Shown here: positions 33,760 through 44,300 of the stretch, one piece after another
Position numbering within the stretch: position 1 is the stretch's first letter
How the letters are laid out: the number at the start of each line of letters is the position of its first letter
Assembly (NCBI GenBank): GCA_032622095.1
Contig: CP136064.1
Span: forward strand, 42,185,912-42,249,911
From: Siphonodentalium dalli
Taxonomy: Eukaryota; Mollusca; Scaphopoda; Gadilida; Siphonodentaliidae
DNA length: 64,000 bases
Direction of reading: 5' to 3'
Program-made: the position numbers and the translations under genes
Notes under the pieces: generated by a model
What the model saw: only the letters and a program-made list of their open reading frames with translations
The model's database searches: none
What the model was told of the DNA's origin: nothing

Positions 33760-33926
33760 TGATATATAAGAGAACACATTGGCCTAACAATATTTACCTT
33801 GAAGCCAATGCATTCTCTTTAGTAATATATGCGAGGCTCCCTATTGGAGACTCGCATATATAAGAGAATGCACTGGCACAGGATTTTTAGTGCTGCACCA
33901 ATGAGGCTCCCATCATGAAAGGGTTG
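33760..33926. mobile_element. PB-D MITE, left end lost
   Basis: Diverged first hairpin, intact second hairpin, right end CTCCCATCATGAAAGGG|TTGA. Confidence 0.7.
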
Positions 33927-34129
33927 ATTTGACCCTTTGGTATGTATGGCTCCAAATAATGTCTACAACATCTTTCTAATGCTATTGCTCAAACTGTTTT
34001 CATCTGTGAGGGGGAATTTGAACAGTAGACACTGAGTGGACAAAAAAAATTCACAGCATTTAATATCGGCATATTTTATGGTAAAAAACTTGCCTTGGCA
34101 TAGGAACACTGTCATTTTACGAAGTGTTT

Positions 34130-34330
34130 TATTTGTTTATAAGCCTGTTTTGAAAAAAAAAAAAAAAACATATTATGTAATTGGTCCATTCGTCTGTCCA
34201 TCCGTTCACCTCTTCTGTTTCCAGATGATAACTTTAGTATGTTTGAACTGAATGGAATGAAATTTTTGGTTTCTTAGCACAAAATACAGGTCAAGATCAA
34301 ATTTGGGTTCTGCTGCCAATTTTCACCAGT
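34130..34330 (+). repeat. Single pearl-like module with short GTCC run
   Basis: GTCTGTCCATCCGTTC then TTTCCAGATGATAACTTTAG and GGAATGAAATTTTTGGT. This is the uninterrupted form of the site split by the PRL-E element at 45215. Confidence 0.6.
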
Positions 34331-34345
34331 TACGACCCCTTTTTT

Positions 34346-34900
34346 AGCTCAACTTGACAAATTCAAGTCTGAGCTATTGCCATGAGTTGGCGTCGGTCAT
34401 CCATGTGTGCGTCCATCAACAAGTTCCATTAGCACACCCTACTGGTCTTATTTCTTATCCGATCGTCACCAAACTTTATAATTACCTTTGGGGTGACCTC
34501 TGGATGGGAGTCATCGGTTTTTGCCAAAAGTTGTTAAGAAACATGGCCACCAGCAGCCATCTTGGATTTCAAATTTGAATCCATGGGCACACCCTGCAGC
34601 CCGCATTTATTGGATAATTGTTTTGAAAATCTACAGGCATGTTTATGATTGCCTCTAGATGGGAGCTATCAAATTTAACAATTTTTGATAAAAAACATGG
34701 TCGCCGGCAGCCATCTTGGATTTTACTCTTTGCATGACTAAATTCTTTGGCACACCCTACAGACCACATCCCTCTTCCAATCATCACCAAACTTTATATG
34801 GATCGGAGTGACCTGGATGGGAGCCATCAAATTTTTCCTAATTTTGTTGAAAAACATGTCTACAGCGGTCATCTTGGATTTTACTCTTCCTCGTAGGTAT
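34346..34900 (+). mobile_element. Pearl-like element with AGCTCAACTTG head
   Basis: Head hairpin AGCTCAACTTG/CAAGTCTGAGCT (34348-34378), GTGTGCGTCC, then about three ~150-bp modules with CACCAAACTTTATA, GATGGGAG-CATC and GCAGCCATCTTGGATTT. A tail was not found. Confidence 0.6.
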
Positions 34901-34929
34901 GTTTTGATATACCGCTTACCAAATTATGT

Positions 34930-35362
34930 ACCGATATATACAGATCACATTATATACAGCATATTCCATATTATATACCATTTGGAAGAGGAACCAAAAG
35001 TATATATATTCCACCAGAATATGGTACAGCTGGGGCTAGGAGTATCCACAAAGTGATAAAGATTCTCAGATTTACTGCAAGACTTCCCCCATTATTTATC
35101 AAAGAATGCATCATAATTCACAACAAAGCGATAGAGTTAATCCCCTTATATTGACAATACTAAACTGGCAGTACAGACCAAATAAAAATTAAGCCCAGAA
35201 CACACGTCGGTACCTTGACAAAAACAACATGTTCACAGTTTATTCGACCGGATAAGTTCATAATACAATGTTTTGGAGCTTCCTCTTTCAAATGGTATAT
35301 AATATGGAATATGTTGTAAATAATATGATCTGGTGATTCGTAAATTAAGTGGGCTTTTAACC
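34930..35362. repeat. Family F repeat, copy 2
   Basis: Inverted match between 34955-34995 (CATATTCCATATTATATACC) and 35285-35310, with GACAAAAACAACATGTTCAC between. It ends 26 bp before DGK exon 3. Confidence 0.65.
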
Positions 35363-35388
35363 TTGGTTATTTTCTATTTCATTTTCAG

Positions 35389-35469
35389 TCAGAAGTATTT
35401 GATGAGATAGATCTGCATGAAGCAAGCGTTGCAGAGTGTAGCACTAAAAATTTGAATCATCATTTTCAG
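35389..35469 (+). CDS. Diacylglycerol kinase delta/eta-like gene, PH-domain exon 3
   Basis: This 81-nt phase-0 exon has a good acceptor (TTTCATTTTCAG) and a consensus donor (CAG|GTAAGT). It begins SEVFDEIDLHEASVAECSTK and ends NLNHHFQ. FDE-DL--ASVAE-STKN is diagnostic of the PH domain of type II diacylglycerol kinases (delta, eta), where the next residues are normally VITPFR--ILCA. That following exon was not found in the remaining 28.5 kb. It may lie outside the window or have been missed. The other expected parts (two C1 domains, split catalytic domain, SAM domain) are also absent from the window. The intron before it is 13.3 kb of mostly transposon sequence. Confidence 0.92.
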
Positions 35470-35904
35470 GTAAGTACAATTTATATTGAATATTTTTTGT
35501 TCAGTTCAAAAGCTTTATTTATAAAGTCAGGCATTTTAAATTACGAACATGAGCATTAAGCTCTTAACTGACTTGTAAAACAATGCATATGTACATAAAC
35601 AGTAACGTGAGTAAAACACAACTTATCTGAAAAATAAATTACATGTATATTAGCTAAAACATTGTAAAAGACAAATAAAATCACTGAGGACAGGTAGCCC
35701 TGACTCGATCAAAAGCGTAAGACACAAATTTGTATATTCATATACGGCACAGTAATGTGCACAACGAGTCCATATTTCATTCCTGGATAACACGTTTTGT
35801 TCCATTCAGAGATACCGGACCAGAGAATGAGGATTAAAATACAAAACATATACATATAATTAGGATATCCTACAGGCATAATATGCTTTCCTTCTTCAAA
35901 GCAG
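35470..35904. other. Intronic sequence after DGK exon 3, nothing recognised
   Basis: No repeat family and no further PH exon. Confidence 0.5.
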
Positions 35905-36010
35905 GGGCCCCACAATGGCTCAGCTTGTAATGTGCATAGCTTATTAGCCTGTCATAAGCCGTCTAGTGATGGTGAAACTTGTTTGATTCCCGATTAGACT
36001 TATTATCCAA
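35905..36010 (+). mobile_element. tRNA-derived SINE (short)
   Basis: GGGGCCCCACAATGGCTCAG (A-box like) and CTTGTTTGATTCCCG (B-box like), spaced about 65 bp. Same family as 56008. Confidence 0.6.
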
Positions 36011-36044
36011 GCAAAGGCATGGTAACTTGGAACTATGTGTACTA

Positions 36045-36157
36045 CAGTAATGCTCTAAATAATAGACTCCTTAACCACAGCATAATTATGGGTAATTTTT
36101 CAGGATTTAGTCGGAAATATGGCTTGTTGCCATTCATCAGAAAGCTCTCACTGAGAG
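36045..36157 (+). mobile_element. PAL-TA MITE, left arm only
   Basis: TA|CAGTAATGCTC through loop CTCTCACTGAGAG; the right arm is absent. Confidence 0.8.
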
Positions 36158-36467
36158 TAGAAAGAGTAGAATGGAATTTTACTATTTAATTACGTTAGGG
36201 ATACAGATAATGATTTCTGTTGAATATACATGTAAGGAGGTTAAAGGTTTGCAGGAAGTTTTTGACCACATTTTCTATTCAGGCAGAACGAGTCATAAGA
36301 GGTACTAGTACATTCAACACAATAAATAATGTTTAGAGTTGCAATGAGTCACATGTGTGCGTCCATCAACAATTTCCATTAGCACACCCTACAGGTCTTA
36401 TTTCTTATCCGATCGATTTCTTACAACATGTACATGGCACAAAAGTGTTAATAAGCTGTGATATTGA

Positions 36468-36731
36468 CCCTTCCATGACTTGAGCTTCCTGAAATTTTGC
36501 AAAAACCCTGTTCCAATGCATTCTCTTATTTATGCAAGTCTCCCATAGGTACTAGTAGCCTCGCATATATAAGAAAATACATTGGCCTAACAATATTTAC
36601 CTTGACCTTGTAAAGCCAGTGCATTCTCTTATATATGTGAGGCTCCCTATTTGGGAGACTCACATATTTAAGATAATGCACTGGACCAGGATCTTTAATG
36701 CTGCACCAGCACAGCTCCCATTATGAAAGGG
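36468..36731. mobile_element. PB-D MITE, near-complete
   Basis: TTGA left flank, ends CCCTTCCATGACTTGAGC and CTCCCATTATGAAAGGG, two cassette hairpins. It abuts the next piggyBac-like element at TTAA. Confidence 0.8.
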
Positions 36732-36738
36732 TTATTAA

Positions 36739-37131
36739 CCCTTTACCCAACAAACCGGCCAAAAACGGCCAAATAAAGCTGCAACAGCCTAAATTATCTT
36801 GGGGTCTGTCTCAATAAAACCATACAAATATCGATATCATTGGAACCGGCTCATTGACCACATTGTGATGGTTACAGTTATGCCCTGTGCCAATGCATTC
36901 TCTTATATATGCGAGTCGACCATAGGTCGCCTCGCATATATAAGAGAATGCATTGGCCTAAACAAAATCTTTTTTTAACACTTTTTATCATTTTTTCTTA
37001 CATTCTTTAACAATTTTATAATTTTTAATGTGTTAAGCCAATGCATTCTCTTATATATGCGAGGCGACCTATGGTCGACTCGCATATATAAGAGAATGCA
37101 TTGGCACAGGGCCGTTCTGTTGGGTAAAGGG
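36739..37131. mobile_element. PB-C piggyBac-like MITE, complete (reference)
   Basis: TTAA at 36735-36738 and 37132-37135. Terminal repeats CCCTTTACCCAACAAACCGG / CCGTTCTGTTGGGTAAAGGG. Two intact cassette hairpins: GCCAATGCATTCTCTTATAT...GAG, loop TCGACCATAGGTCGC, then the complement. Confidence 0.92.
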
Positions 37132-37319
37132 TTAACTGAGAGGGAACACAGGCTATCTGCATATCTATGTAGCTAAGCATATCATCTCCCCATCTCACAT
37201 TTATCAAAGCTAGGCCACCACCACCTGTGCTTCTCAGGGAGTTATCACTCCACACTTATCAGTCATCAGGTACATTTAATAGTTAGTATATCCCCCATGT
37301 AGTTCAGTCTGGTACTGCC

Positions 37320-37574
37320 CAAGGCTTGAAATAGGGGTGTCTGTCATTTGCAGAATGAGGTCCCCAGAGGGTGAATTTAGTGATGCTACCCCGCATAGCG
37401 GGCTAGCATCACCAAATTCACCCTCTGGGGACCTCATTCTGCTTACACCTTAGCAGAATGAGGTTCACAGAGGGTGAATTTGGTGATGCCGGCCCGCTAT
37501 GCGGGGTAGCATCACTAAATTCACCCTCTGGGGACCTCATTCTGCAAATGACAGGCACACTATTTCAAGGCTTG
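37320..37574. mobile_element. HAT-B MITE, complete
   Basis: Perfect 8-bp duplication GTACTGCC (37312-37319, 37575-37582). Left end already reads CAAGGCTTG instead of CAAGCCTTG. Confidence 0.9.
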
Positions 37575-37760
37575 GTACTGCCTGCTTGCTATTACTTTTT
37601 AGTCTTGGACAAATTAGTTGGTTTGTTTCTTTTCAAACATATGTATGATTTGTGATCTTGAAGCCAAGGCCAAACCATATCATTTCTATAAAATGTGTTA
37701 ATAATCTCTCTTCCTTGAATATTATACCAGATTTATGAAAGCATAAGTGTTGATTGCTTC

Positions 37761-39573
37761 CAAGCCTGAGTTTAGTGTGCCTGTCATTTGCAGAAAGAGG
37801 TCCCCAGAGGGTGAATTTAGTGACACTATCCCGCATAGCGGGCTAGCATCACTAAATTCACCCTCCCGGGACCTCATTCTGCTTAGGCCTCATCTTCTCT
37901 GGAAAGTTTCTTTATTATCAAATTTCTATAGAAACTTATTCACATAGATTCTATTTCTTTTTTATGTTTACCCATACCATGTATGGTAAACATAGTGTCG
38001 TTGTCCGGATTGACCACTCGTCGTTCGTCCGTCCGTCTGTCCGTCCGTCTGTCCGTCCGTCTGTCCGTCCGTCTGTCCGTCCGTAGACACTTTACGTGTA
38101 ATGCGATAACTCAAACATTTTCTACCTTATCAAAACCAAATTTTGTATATGGGGTTTTCAGCCCAAAATACAGATCGAGTTCGAATATGGGTTTGATCCG
38201 ACTTTTTTTTACAGAGTTATGGAACTTTTTCGACTTAGAATTCACGCATTCTGCCATAACTCAAACATTTTTTATCTGATCGGAACCAAATTTGGTATGT
38301 GAGTTTCTCGGCCCAAAATACAGACCGAGTTCGAATATGGGTTTGATCCGACTTTTTTTTACAGAGTTATGGCCCTTTTTTGACTTAGAATTCATGAATT
38401 CTGCCATAACTCAAACATTTTTTATCTGATTGTAACCAAATATGGTATATGAGGTTCTCAGACCAACATACTGATTGAGTTCGAATATGGGTTTGATCGG
38501 ATGTTTTTTAATGGAGTTATGGTCCTTTGACATATAGTTCACACATACTTCGATAAAGCAACCATTTTTCATCTGATAGGAGCCAAATTTGGTATATGAG
38601 TTTCTCAACTCAAAATACAGAACGAGTTTGAATATGGGTTAGATCCAATTTGTTATACCAGAGATATGGCCCTTTTTCAACTAAGAATTATCCAATTATA
38701 ACCCAAGTAACTTACAATTAATGAATACCTCAGCCTCACAGCTTCTCTGTGAGAGAGATAAAAAGACATGGTTTATTGAGAGTTATTTATAGCCCTCATA
38801 TGTTCCCTCTGTATAAGAGACACAAATTAGTGAATTATTGGATAAATTGATTTAGCTATCTTATTAACCACAACTTAATGTGAATTTATTTAACTAGACC
38901 AATGGAGCTCTCTAAGTCCTTGGATGATGGGACTACATTGGATCAAACAGGGCAGAGATAGGTGATTTAACCCCTTTTACCCATTCCATGTCTTTTAACC
39001 TTTTCCATTAAATAAATAATTATATTATTTTGATATCTCACATGGCAATTTGCAACAACATGAATAGAACTGCTTATACTATGATAGTGGTGACAGGCTC
39101 TAGAGTTTAGACGTTATATTAACCCTTCTATATTGACTCATACATTTCCAATAATTTGTGTTATTACTGGTTATTATGTACATTTGCCATATACTACTTC
39201 ATATCATAACAGTATACTCTATAATTCAACATTAAAAGATTATGATTCTGATTATAACAATTTACTATCGCCAAGGGATGGGTTAAACATCTGCCGATCG
39301 TGATCGGCCTCTCGTTAGTTTAGTTTCTCTATATCCCCAAATTGGCAGATGACACATTGCATAATCGAGGTTCTCAATGATTATACATCACAATATTCCC
39401 CATTTGGGAACTTCAATCTGAGTCTATGTTTCCCATAGCAGATGAGGCCATGCAGAATGAGGTCCCCAGAGGGTGAATTTGGTGATGATAGCCAGTGTGC
39501 GGGATAGCATCACTAAATATTCACCCTTTGGGGACCTCATTCTGCAAATGACAGGCACATTAAACTGAGGCTT
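37761..39573. mobile_element. HAT-B long variant split by a PRL-E insertion
   Basis: Left part 37761-37963 and right part 39317-39573 rebuild the same order as the uninterrupted copy at 25491-25939. The break lies in the T-run after TCTATTTC. Confidence 0.85.
37964..39316 (+). mobile_element. PRL-E pearl-like element, complete (1.35 kb)
   Basis: Head hairpin ATGTTTACCCATACC.. (37964-37993), GTCC/GTCT run 38024-38090, then four to five ~150-bp modules with CCATAACTCAAACATTTTT, GAACCAAATTTGGTAT, GAGTTCGAATATGGGTTTGA and GGCCCTTTTTTGACTTAGAA. A unique region follows. The tail has GGGATGGGTTAAAC (complement of the head), hairpin GCCGATCGTGATCGGC and CTCTCGTT. No TSD. Confidence 0.85.
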
Positions 39574-39797
39574 CGCGTGAACAAATTCTCGTTTCAGAGA
39601 TATATATAACAATTTCTTTTGCTAAAAATTATTATTTCATTAAAATTATTCATCACACTTATTAAAGTGATTTGAAACACTCTGCTATGTCTCATGGAAA
39701 ATAAACTTGCTCAACGCAGGTGTTTCAATTAATTTTGTTATAAAGTTGCAATATATCTTAAATAAAGTGACTCAAAGTGACGAAATCTTTCTCATTA

Positions 39798-41051
39798 TAC
39801 CCCCATCCCGAAAGATGGCGGGTGTACTGGATTACATGCGTCTGTCTGACCTGCCGTCCGTGCTTCCATCCATCTGTCCATCTAGTTCAGTCATGAACGT
39901 AGTGGGTATCCTTCTACGTTCAGTGTAGTGTCGTTATAAAGTACTGGGGGTTTGCGCCCGGTCACCTGGCGCAACGAATAACGTAAATTATACGACCGCT
40001 AGAATGAAATTTCCGTGGGTAGCTCTTAACTTTATTCTGTTACAGAACCCGGATTTTCATACAATAGGAAATGTACTTCCTCGAAATTGTAAAGTATTAA
40101 ATTGTACAGTCTGCAACAGATGGTAATGTAAAATGGCGGAATCAATAAATTCAGGAACGAAATGTCCGTAAATCGGGTCTTTTGATAAATTGTCACATAT
40201 ATTAGGGGCAAAATAAATTATTTCTCTTCAGAATATTGAGCTTACAATATATTTCACAGGATAAAGTGAGCACCAAATGTCACTGTCTCGATTGAGTTCA
40301 ACCTTTTGTTCCGCTTCCGGTTCCTATCAGAGAAAATTTTTATTACTAAAATGGTGGCCGTCTTTGATTTTCTCGCTTCGGTCGGCAATCTTTTAATACA
40401 ATGAGCTAATGTGTACAAGTTATCACTCACTGTTATGAAATATTCTTGTTTACAATGTTATTCACTTATTAAAGTTGAGAAACTATTCTCTATGTCCCTA
40501 ATTGCAAACACCCAGTAAATCTATACAGAGCGACTTGACCGCTGAAAGCAGCAATCTGCGAAAGCGGTCATGTTGACCTACTGTCCATCTAGCCATCCAT
40601 CTGCTCATATATCTCAACCATGGGTGATCTGATCTTGATTAAATTTGATTTGCAGGTTTGTCATCAGGAGGGCTTTCAAAAGAGGGTTCATTGACTTTGT
40701 TCACATTTTCCGTTCAAGAGTTATCCTTGTTGGTTTATTTGAAAATGTTGGATTTCTGTCCATCCGCTCTTATATCCCAGCCATGGGTGATCAGGTCTCA
40801 ATTAAATTTGGTATGCAGGTTTGTCATCAGGAGGGCTTTCAAAAGAGGTTCATTGACGTTGTTCACATTTTCCGTTCAAGAGTTATCTCTCTTTCTTTAT
40901 CTGAAAATGTTGGATTTCCATCCGTCATTTGTTAGAATTGTCAAGTAATTTGTTTGTTCATCACATTTTTTTCACAATTTGGTTTCCAACCTGCCCATAT
41001 TTCAATTTTCACCATGGGGGTTGCCCAGCACCCGTGGTGCAACCTCTTGTT
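39798..41051 (+). mobile_element. PRL-H pearl-like element with nested insertion
   Basis: Head TATACCCCCATCCCG / CGGGTGTA, short GTCC-like run, two ~160-bp modules from 40600 (GTTTGTCATCAGGAGGGCTT, TTTTCCGTTCAAGAGTTAT). Tail CATGGGGGTTGCC with hairpin GCACCCGTGGTGC and ACCTCTTGTT. Confidence 0.7.
39944..40515. mobile_element. Inserted element with CTGGGGGTTTGC ends
   Basis: TA|CTGGGGGTTTGC ... GCAAACACCCAG|TA, 12-bp inverted ends with one mismatch, 572 bp, no ORF. It interrupts the PRL-H element. Confidence 0.6.
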
Positions 41052-41220
41052 TGTTTATCTGTGATTTGTTCAGGACAAATGAAGGAAATGTGCATCGTTC
41101 AGATGAAAGAGCGCATCCGATGCTGTTGAATATTTTGACAATAATAGTTTAATGGTGCATTTTTCAAAGGATTGTAGTGGCTAGGTCATGAAATATCACT
41201 ATGAAGTAGTGAAATAAGCA

Positions 41221-41609
41221 CTTAAAGACATATTATGTACTTGTTCGGGTGCGTGAAACTGATAAATTAGTTCGCAGGTGCCATGTCAACTGGGGGAATA
41301 TATCATTCTACTAACATCGCCGAAAATCTCAAAGAAATCAACCATACCATTCCATAGAAAACATTGTCTGAACTATACTCAATTGTAAATATTTACATCT
41401 CGATTCGGGACGCATCAATGGGCGATAAAATAATGCAAATGATTTCGCCATCGAGACTCATTGCATTTAATTAATATTTAAGAATGACAATGTGTGTTGT
41501 AAATTTGGATTAATATTCGTAAAAATAACTAATTTCATCAAGATTAGTCTCCATTTCTATTTAATCACCCTTCCAGAGTGTTTCACATCACTTTAATATG
41601 TCTTTAACA
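41221..41609. repeat. ~390-bp element with TTAAAGACATATTA ends, copy 1
   Basis: TTAAAGACATATTATG at the left is inverted at the right (TTTAATATGTCTTTAA). The body has GAAATCAACCATACCA and TTGTAAATATTTACATCTCG. Confidence 0.65.
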
Positions 41610-41726
41610 TGGTGTCGTGTGACAAAAAATGTTAGATGTACTACATGTGTAATTTAGAAACTTAATTCTGTTGGCTTTTAAACCTTTGCAAGTTTTTTTT
41701 TTTATTGAAAATTCTCTTTTCGATCA

Positions 41727-42086
41727 ATGTTAAAGATATATTATAGACTTGTTCTGGTGCATGAAATTGATAAGTTAGTACTCAGGCGCTATACCAATCT
41801 GGGTAATGTGGCATATCTAATAACATTGTCAAAAAATTCAAAGAAATCAACCATACCACAACCGTAGAAAACATCGCCTGAACTACACTCGGTTGTAAAT
41901 ATTTACATCTCGAATCAGGATGCAATTATCGGCAACAAACTGACACAAATGAGTTCGCCACCAAGAGTCATTTAATTAATATAAAAACATGACGGTGTGT
42001 GTTGTAAATTTGGATTAATATTCATAAAAAATAACAACTTTGATCACAATTATTCTCAATTTCTATTTTGTTTCACATCACTTTAA
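41727..42086. repeat. Same element, copy 2 (right end lost)
   Basis: Direct copy of 41221-41609, about 507 bp downstream and roughly 80% identical by eye. Confidence 0.65.
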
Positions 42087-42158
42087 GTTGAATATTTATG
42101 ACAGGCTATTGACATGTGAAGTATAGCTTTGTTTCTCCTGTTTTTCCTGGGATATTAA

Positions 42159-42204
42159 CCCTTTCATGACGGGAGCTGCACAGGAAGCTCCAGTTATGGA
42201 AGGG
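42159..42204. mobile_element. 46-bp PB-D solo ends without cassette
   Basis: TTAA|CCCTTTCATGACGGGAGCTG then CACAGGAAGCTCCAGTTATG GAAGGG|TTAA. The whole hairpin cassette is missing and the two ends meet at GCTGCACAGG. Confidence 0.82.
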
Positions 42205-42227
42205 TTAATACACATGTAATACAAATA

Positions 42228-42312
42228 ACCCTTTCATGACTGGATCTACGCTGGTGCAGTATTAAAGACCCTGTGCCAGCATTCTCTTATATATGCGAGT
42301 CTGCCATACATG
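42228..42312 (+). mobile_element. PB-D left end fragment
   Basis: ATAACCCTTTCATGACTGGA through TATATATGCGAGTC, then lost. Confidence 0.7.
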
Positions 42313-42621
42313 CTCTCTACTCTTAATTCATGTGTTCACAACATGCTCTCTAGACTCTCTGATATTCCATATATATACCCAGCATTCCTTGTTTTTCTTA
42401 AGATTATGATATTCCATGTGTGCCCAGCATCCCTTGTATAACATAAGGTTCTGATATTCCATGTGTACCCCCGCACACCTTGTGCAACTAGGTTCGGCCT
42501 CAAGTGTATTCACTATGTGGTATCTGGACTATCTTATATCTGCTTGCACTGTCAACTCTTTACAAACGGATGCTACAGTACTACTCCAAATCTTTGACCT
42601 TTGTCGATGGGTTAGGTATAA

Positions 42622-43310
42622 TTATACCCCCACTTTCGAAGAAAATGGGGGGTATACTGGATTGACTGCGTCTGTCCGTCGCACTTTCTCCCTCCGTGTG
42701 TCCGTCCATCCGACCTCATAACTCGAACAACTATTAACCGATTTCAATAATTATTTGTATGCAATCTCCTTAGGATCGCCTCTCCGCATGATGCTAATTG
42801 CGGTGCGATCCGACTTTCTTTTTTTAAGTTACGCCTTACTTTTCGACTTATTTTGACTTAGAAAATTCTGTCCGACTTAATAACTTTAACAAATATGAAC
42901 CGATATCAATAATTTTTGGTATACATGCTTCTCACAACACCCTCTCTACATGATGCGGCTCAGGGTTGGCTCGGACTGTTTTTCCTAACATTACACTTCA
43001 TTTTCGACTTATTTTGACTTAGAAAATTTGGGGATTTTTTTTGTGTGGATGCTATCACACTCGACAAAAGCCATCTTAGATGTTAAGGTTGCGTTTCATT
43101 TTCTACCCATTTTTGGGTTTCTGCAATCATTCGAACAAATATGAACCAATTTGAATTTTTTTTCTGTACAAGCTTCTTGCGACACCATATCGATATTATT
43201 AATCCAAATTTTCTTTAAAGTTAAAACTCTTTTTTGTTGGGTTTACGGATAATGCGGGTTGAATTTGCCACGGTGGGGGTATATTAGCACGCGAGTGCAC
43301 ACCTCTTGTT
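42622..43310 (+). mobile_element. PRL-H pearl-like element, complete
   Basis: Head TATACCCCCACTTTCG / AAAATGGGGGGTATA, GTCCGTCGC run, about 2.5 modules with GAACCGAT-TCAATAATT and TTTTCGACTTATTTTGACTTAGAAAAT split across units. Tail GGTGGGGGTATA, hairpin GCACGCGAGTGC and ACCTCTTGTT. Inserted in the minisatellite. Confidence 0.82.
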
Positions 43311-43827
43311 AGGTTCTGAGATTCCCTGCCATCTTGTAGTTGCCACCAAGTGCTTTAAAATATTTGTACAGCTGTCAGCCAAGGGCAAGGGTGGCAGGGG
43401 TGGCTGAAACCCCTGCATGCCTCCCCTCTGCTCTGCCTTCCAGCACCCCTTGTATAACTGGGTCCTGATATCTCTGTGTGAGTGTGTGTGTCTGTTTGTT
43501 AGGATTTTGGCATGTTTAAAAATAATTGACCCTCATGTCCGATTTCACCCAATTTTTGTTATGTCTGGTTGCACGTCTTAGAATACGACACGCAAAATTG
43601 CAGGCCGATCGGTTACAGAGTGCCTGAGATATAGCATGCTTTCTAAGGGTCATAAAAGAGATATTTTACTACGATAAATTTAGAGTTATGCCGCTTGGTT
43701 GAAATCCATCGTATTTGATGGGCAATCACCTTATTAAAGTATAACCAGCATCTCTTATATTACTAGGTTGTGATATTCCATGTGTACCCTCCACCCCTAT
43801 GGCAAGCCAAACCACCATTTAATATTA

Positions 43828-44133
43828 ATTTTACTTAAATAAAATAAAATGACACTTTATTTTACTTAAGTGAAATAAAATCATATTTTATTTTACTAAC
43901 GGTCATTTTTTATTTCACTTAAGTAAAAAAATATTTTACTTAAGTTAAAATAACCATGTTTCAACTTAAGTACAATTCTTTATTACTTAAGTAAAATAAA
44001 AAATGACCTTTATTTTACTTAAGTAAAAAGAATTCTACTTACCGTAAGTAAAAGAATGCGTTAATTTTACTTAAGTAAAATAAATGACCTCTATCGATGA
44101 CCGGTAGATGGCGTTTATTTCACTTAAGTGAAA
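43828..44133. repeat. Cluster of TTTTACTTAAGTAAAA palindromes
   Basis: Eight exact CTTAAG centres (43865, 43918, 43939, 43965, 43986, 44018, 44070, 44123) inside ATTTTACTTAAGTAAAAT or TTTCACTTAAGTGAAA dyads, plus variants at 43832 and 44036. Irregular spacing. Confidence 0.85.
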
Positions 44134-44300
44134 AAAAGCGCCCACTATGGGAGTCATCTTTGAAACTAATAATTGCTTGCCATACACCCCTTGTATAACT
44201 AGGTTCTTATATTCCATGTATACCCTGCACCCCTTGTATAACTAGGTTCTTATATTCCATGTATACCCTGCACACCTTGTATAACTAGGTTTGGCCTTAG

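Larger units (their letters stand above)
42355..44300 (+). repeat. Dispersed ~43-bp minisatellite, interrupted
   Basis: Units with CTTGTATAACTAGGTTCT and GATATTCCATGTGTACCC occur at 42400-42495, 43445-43490, 43750-43795 and 44185-44300. The end block CGGCCT-AAGTGTATTCACTA is present at both 42494 and 44290. Confidence 0.7.

Noticed and set aside
36282-36320. Possible exon after TTTTCTATTCAG
   Set aside because: Gives only six codons before a donor-like GT and does not match the expected VITPFR continuation of the PH domain.
38015-38090. GTCC/GTCT runs as independent microsatellites
   Set aside because: Each follows a hairpin head at a fixed position in pearl-like elements, so they are part of those elements.
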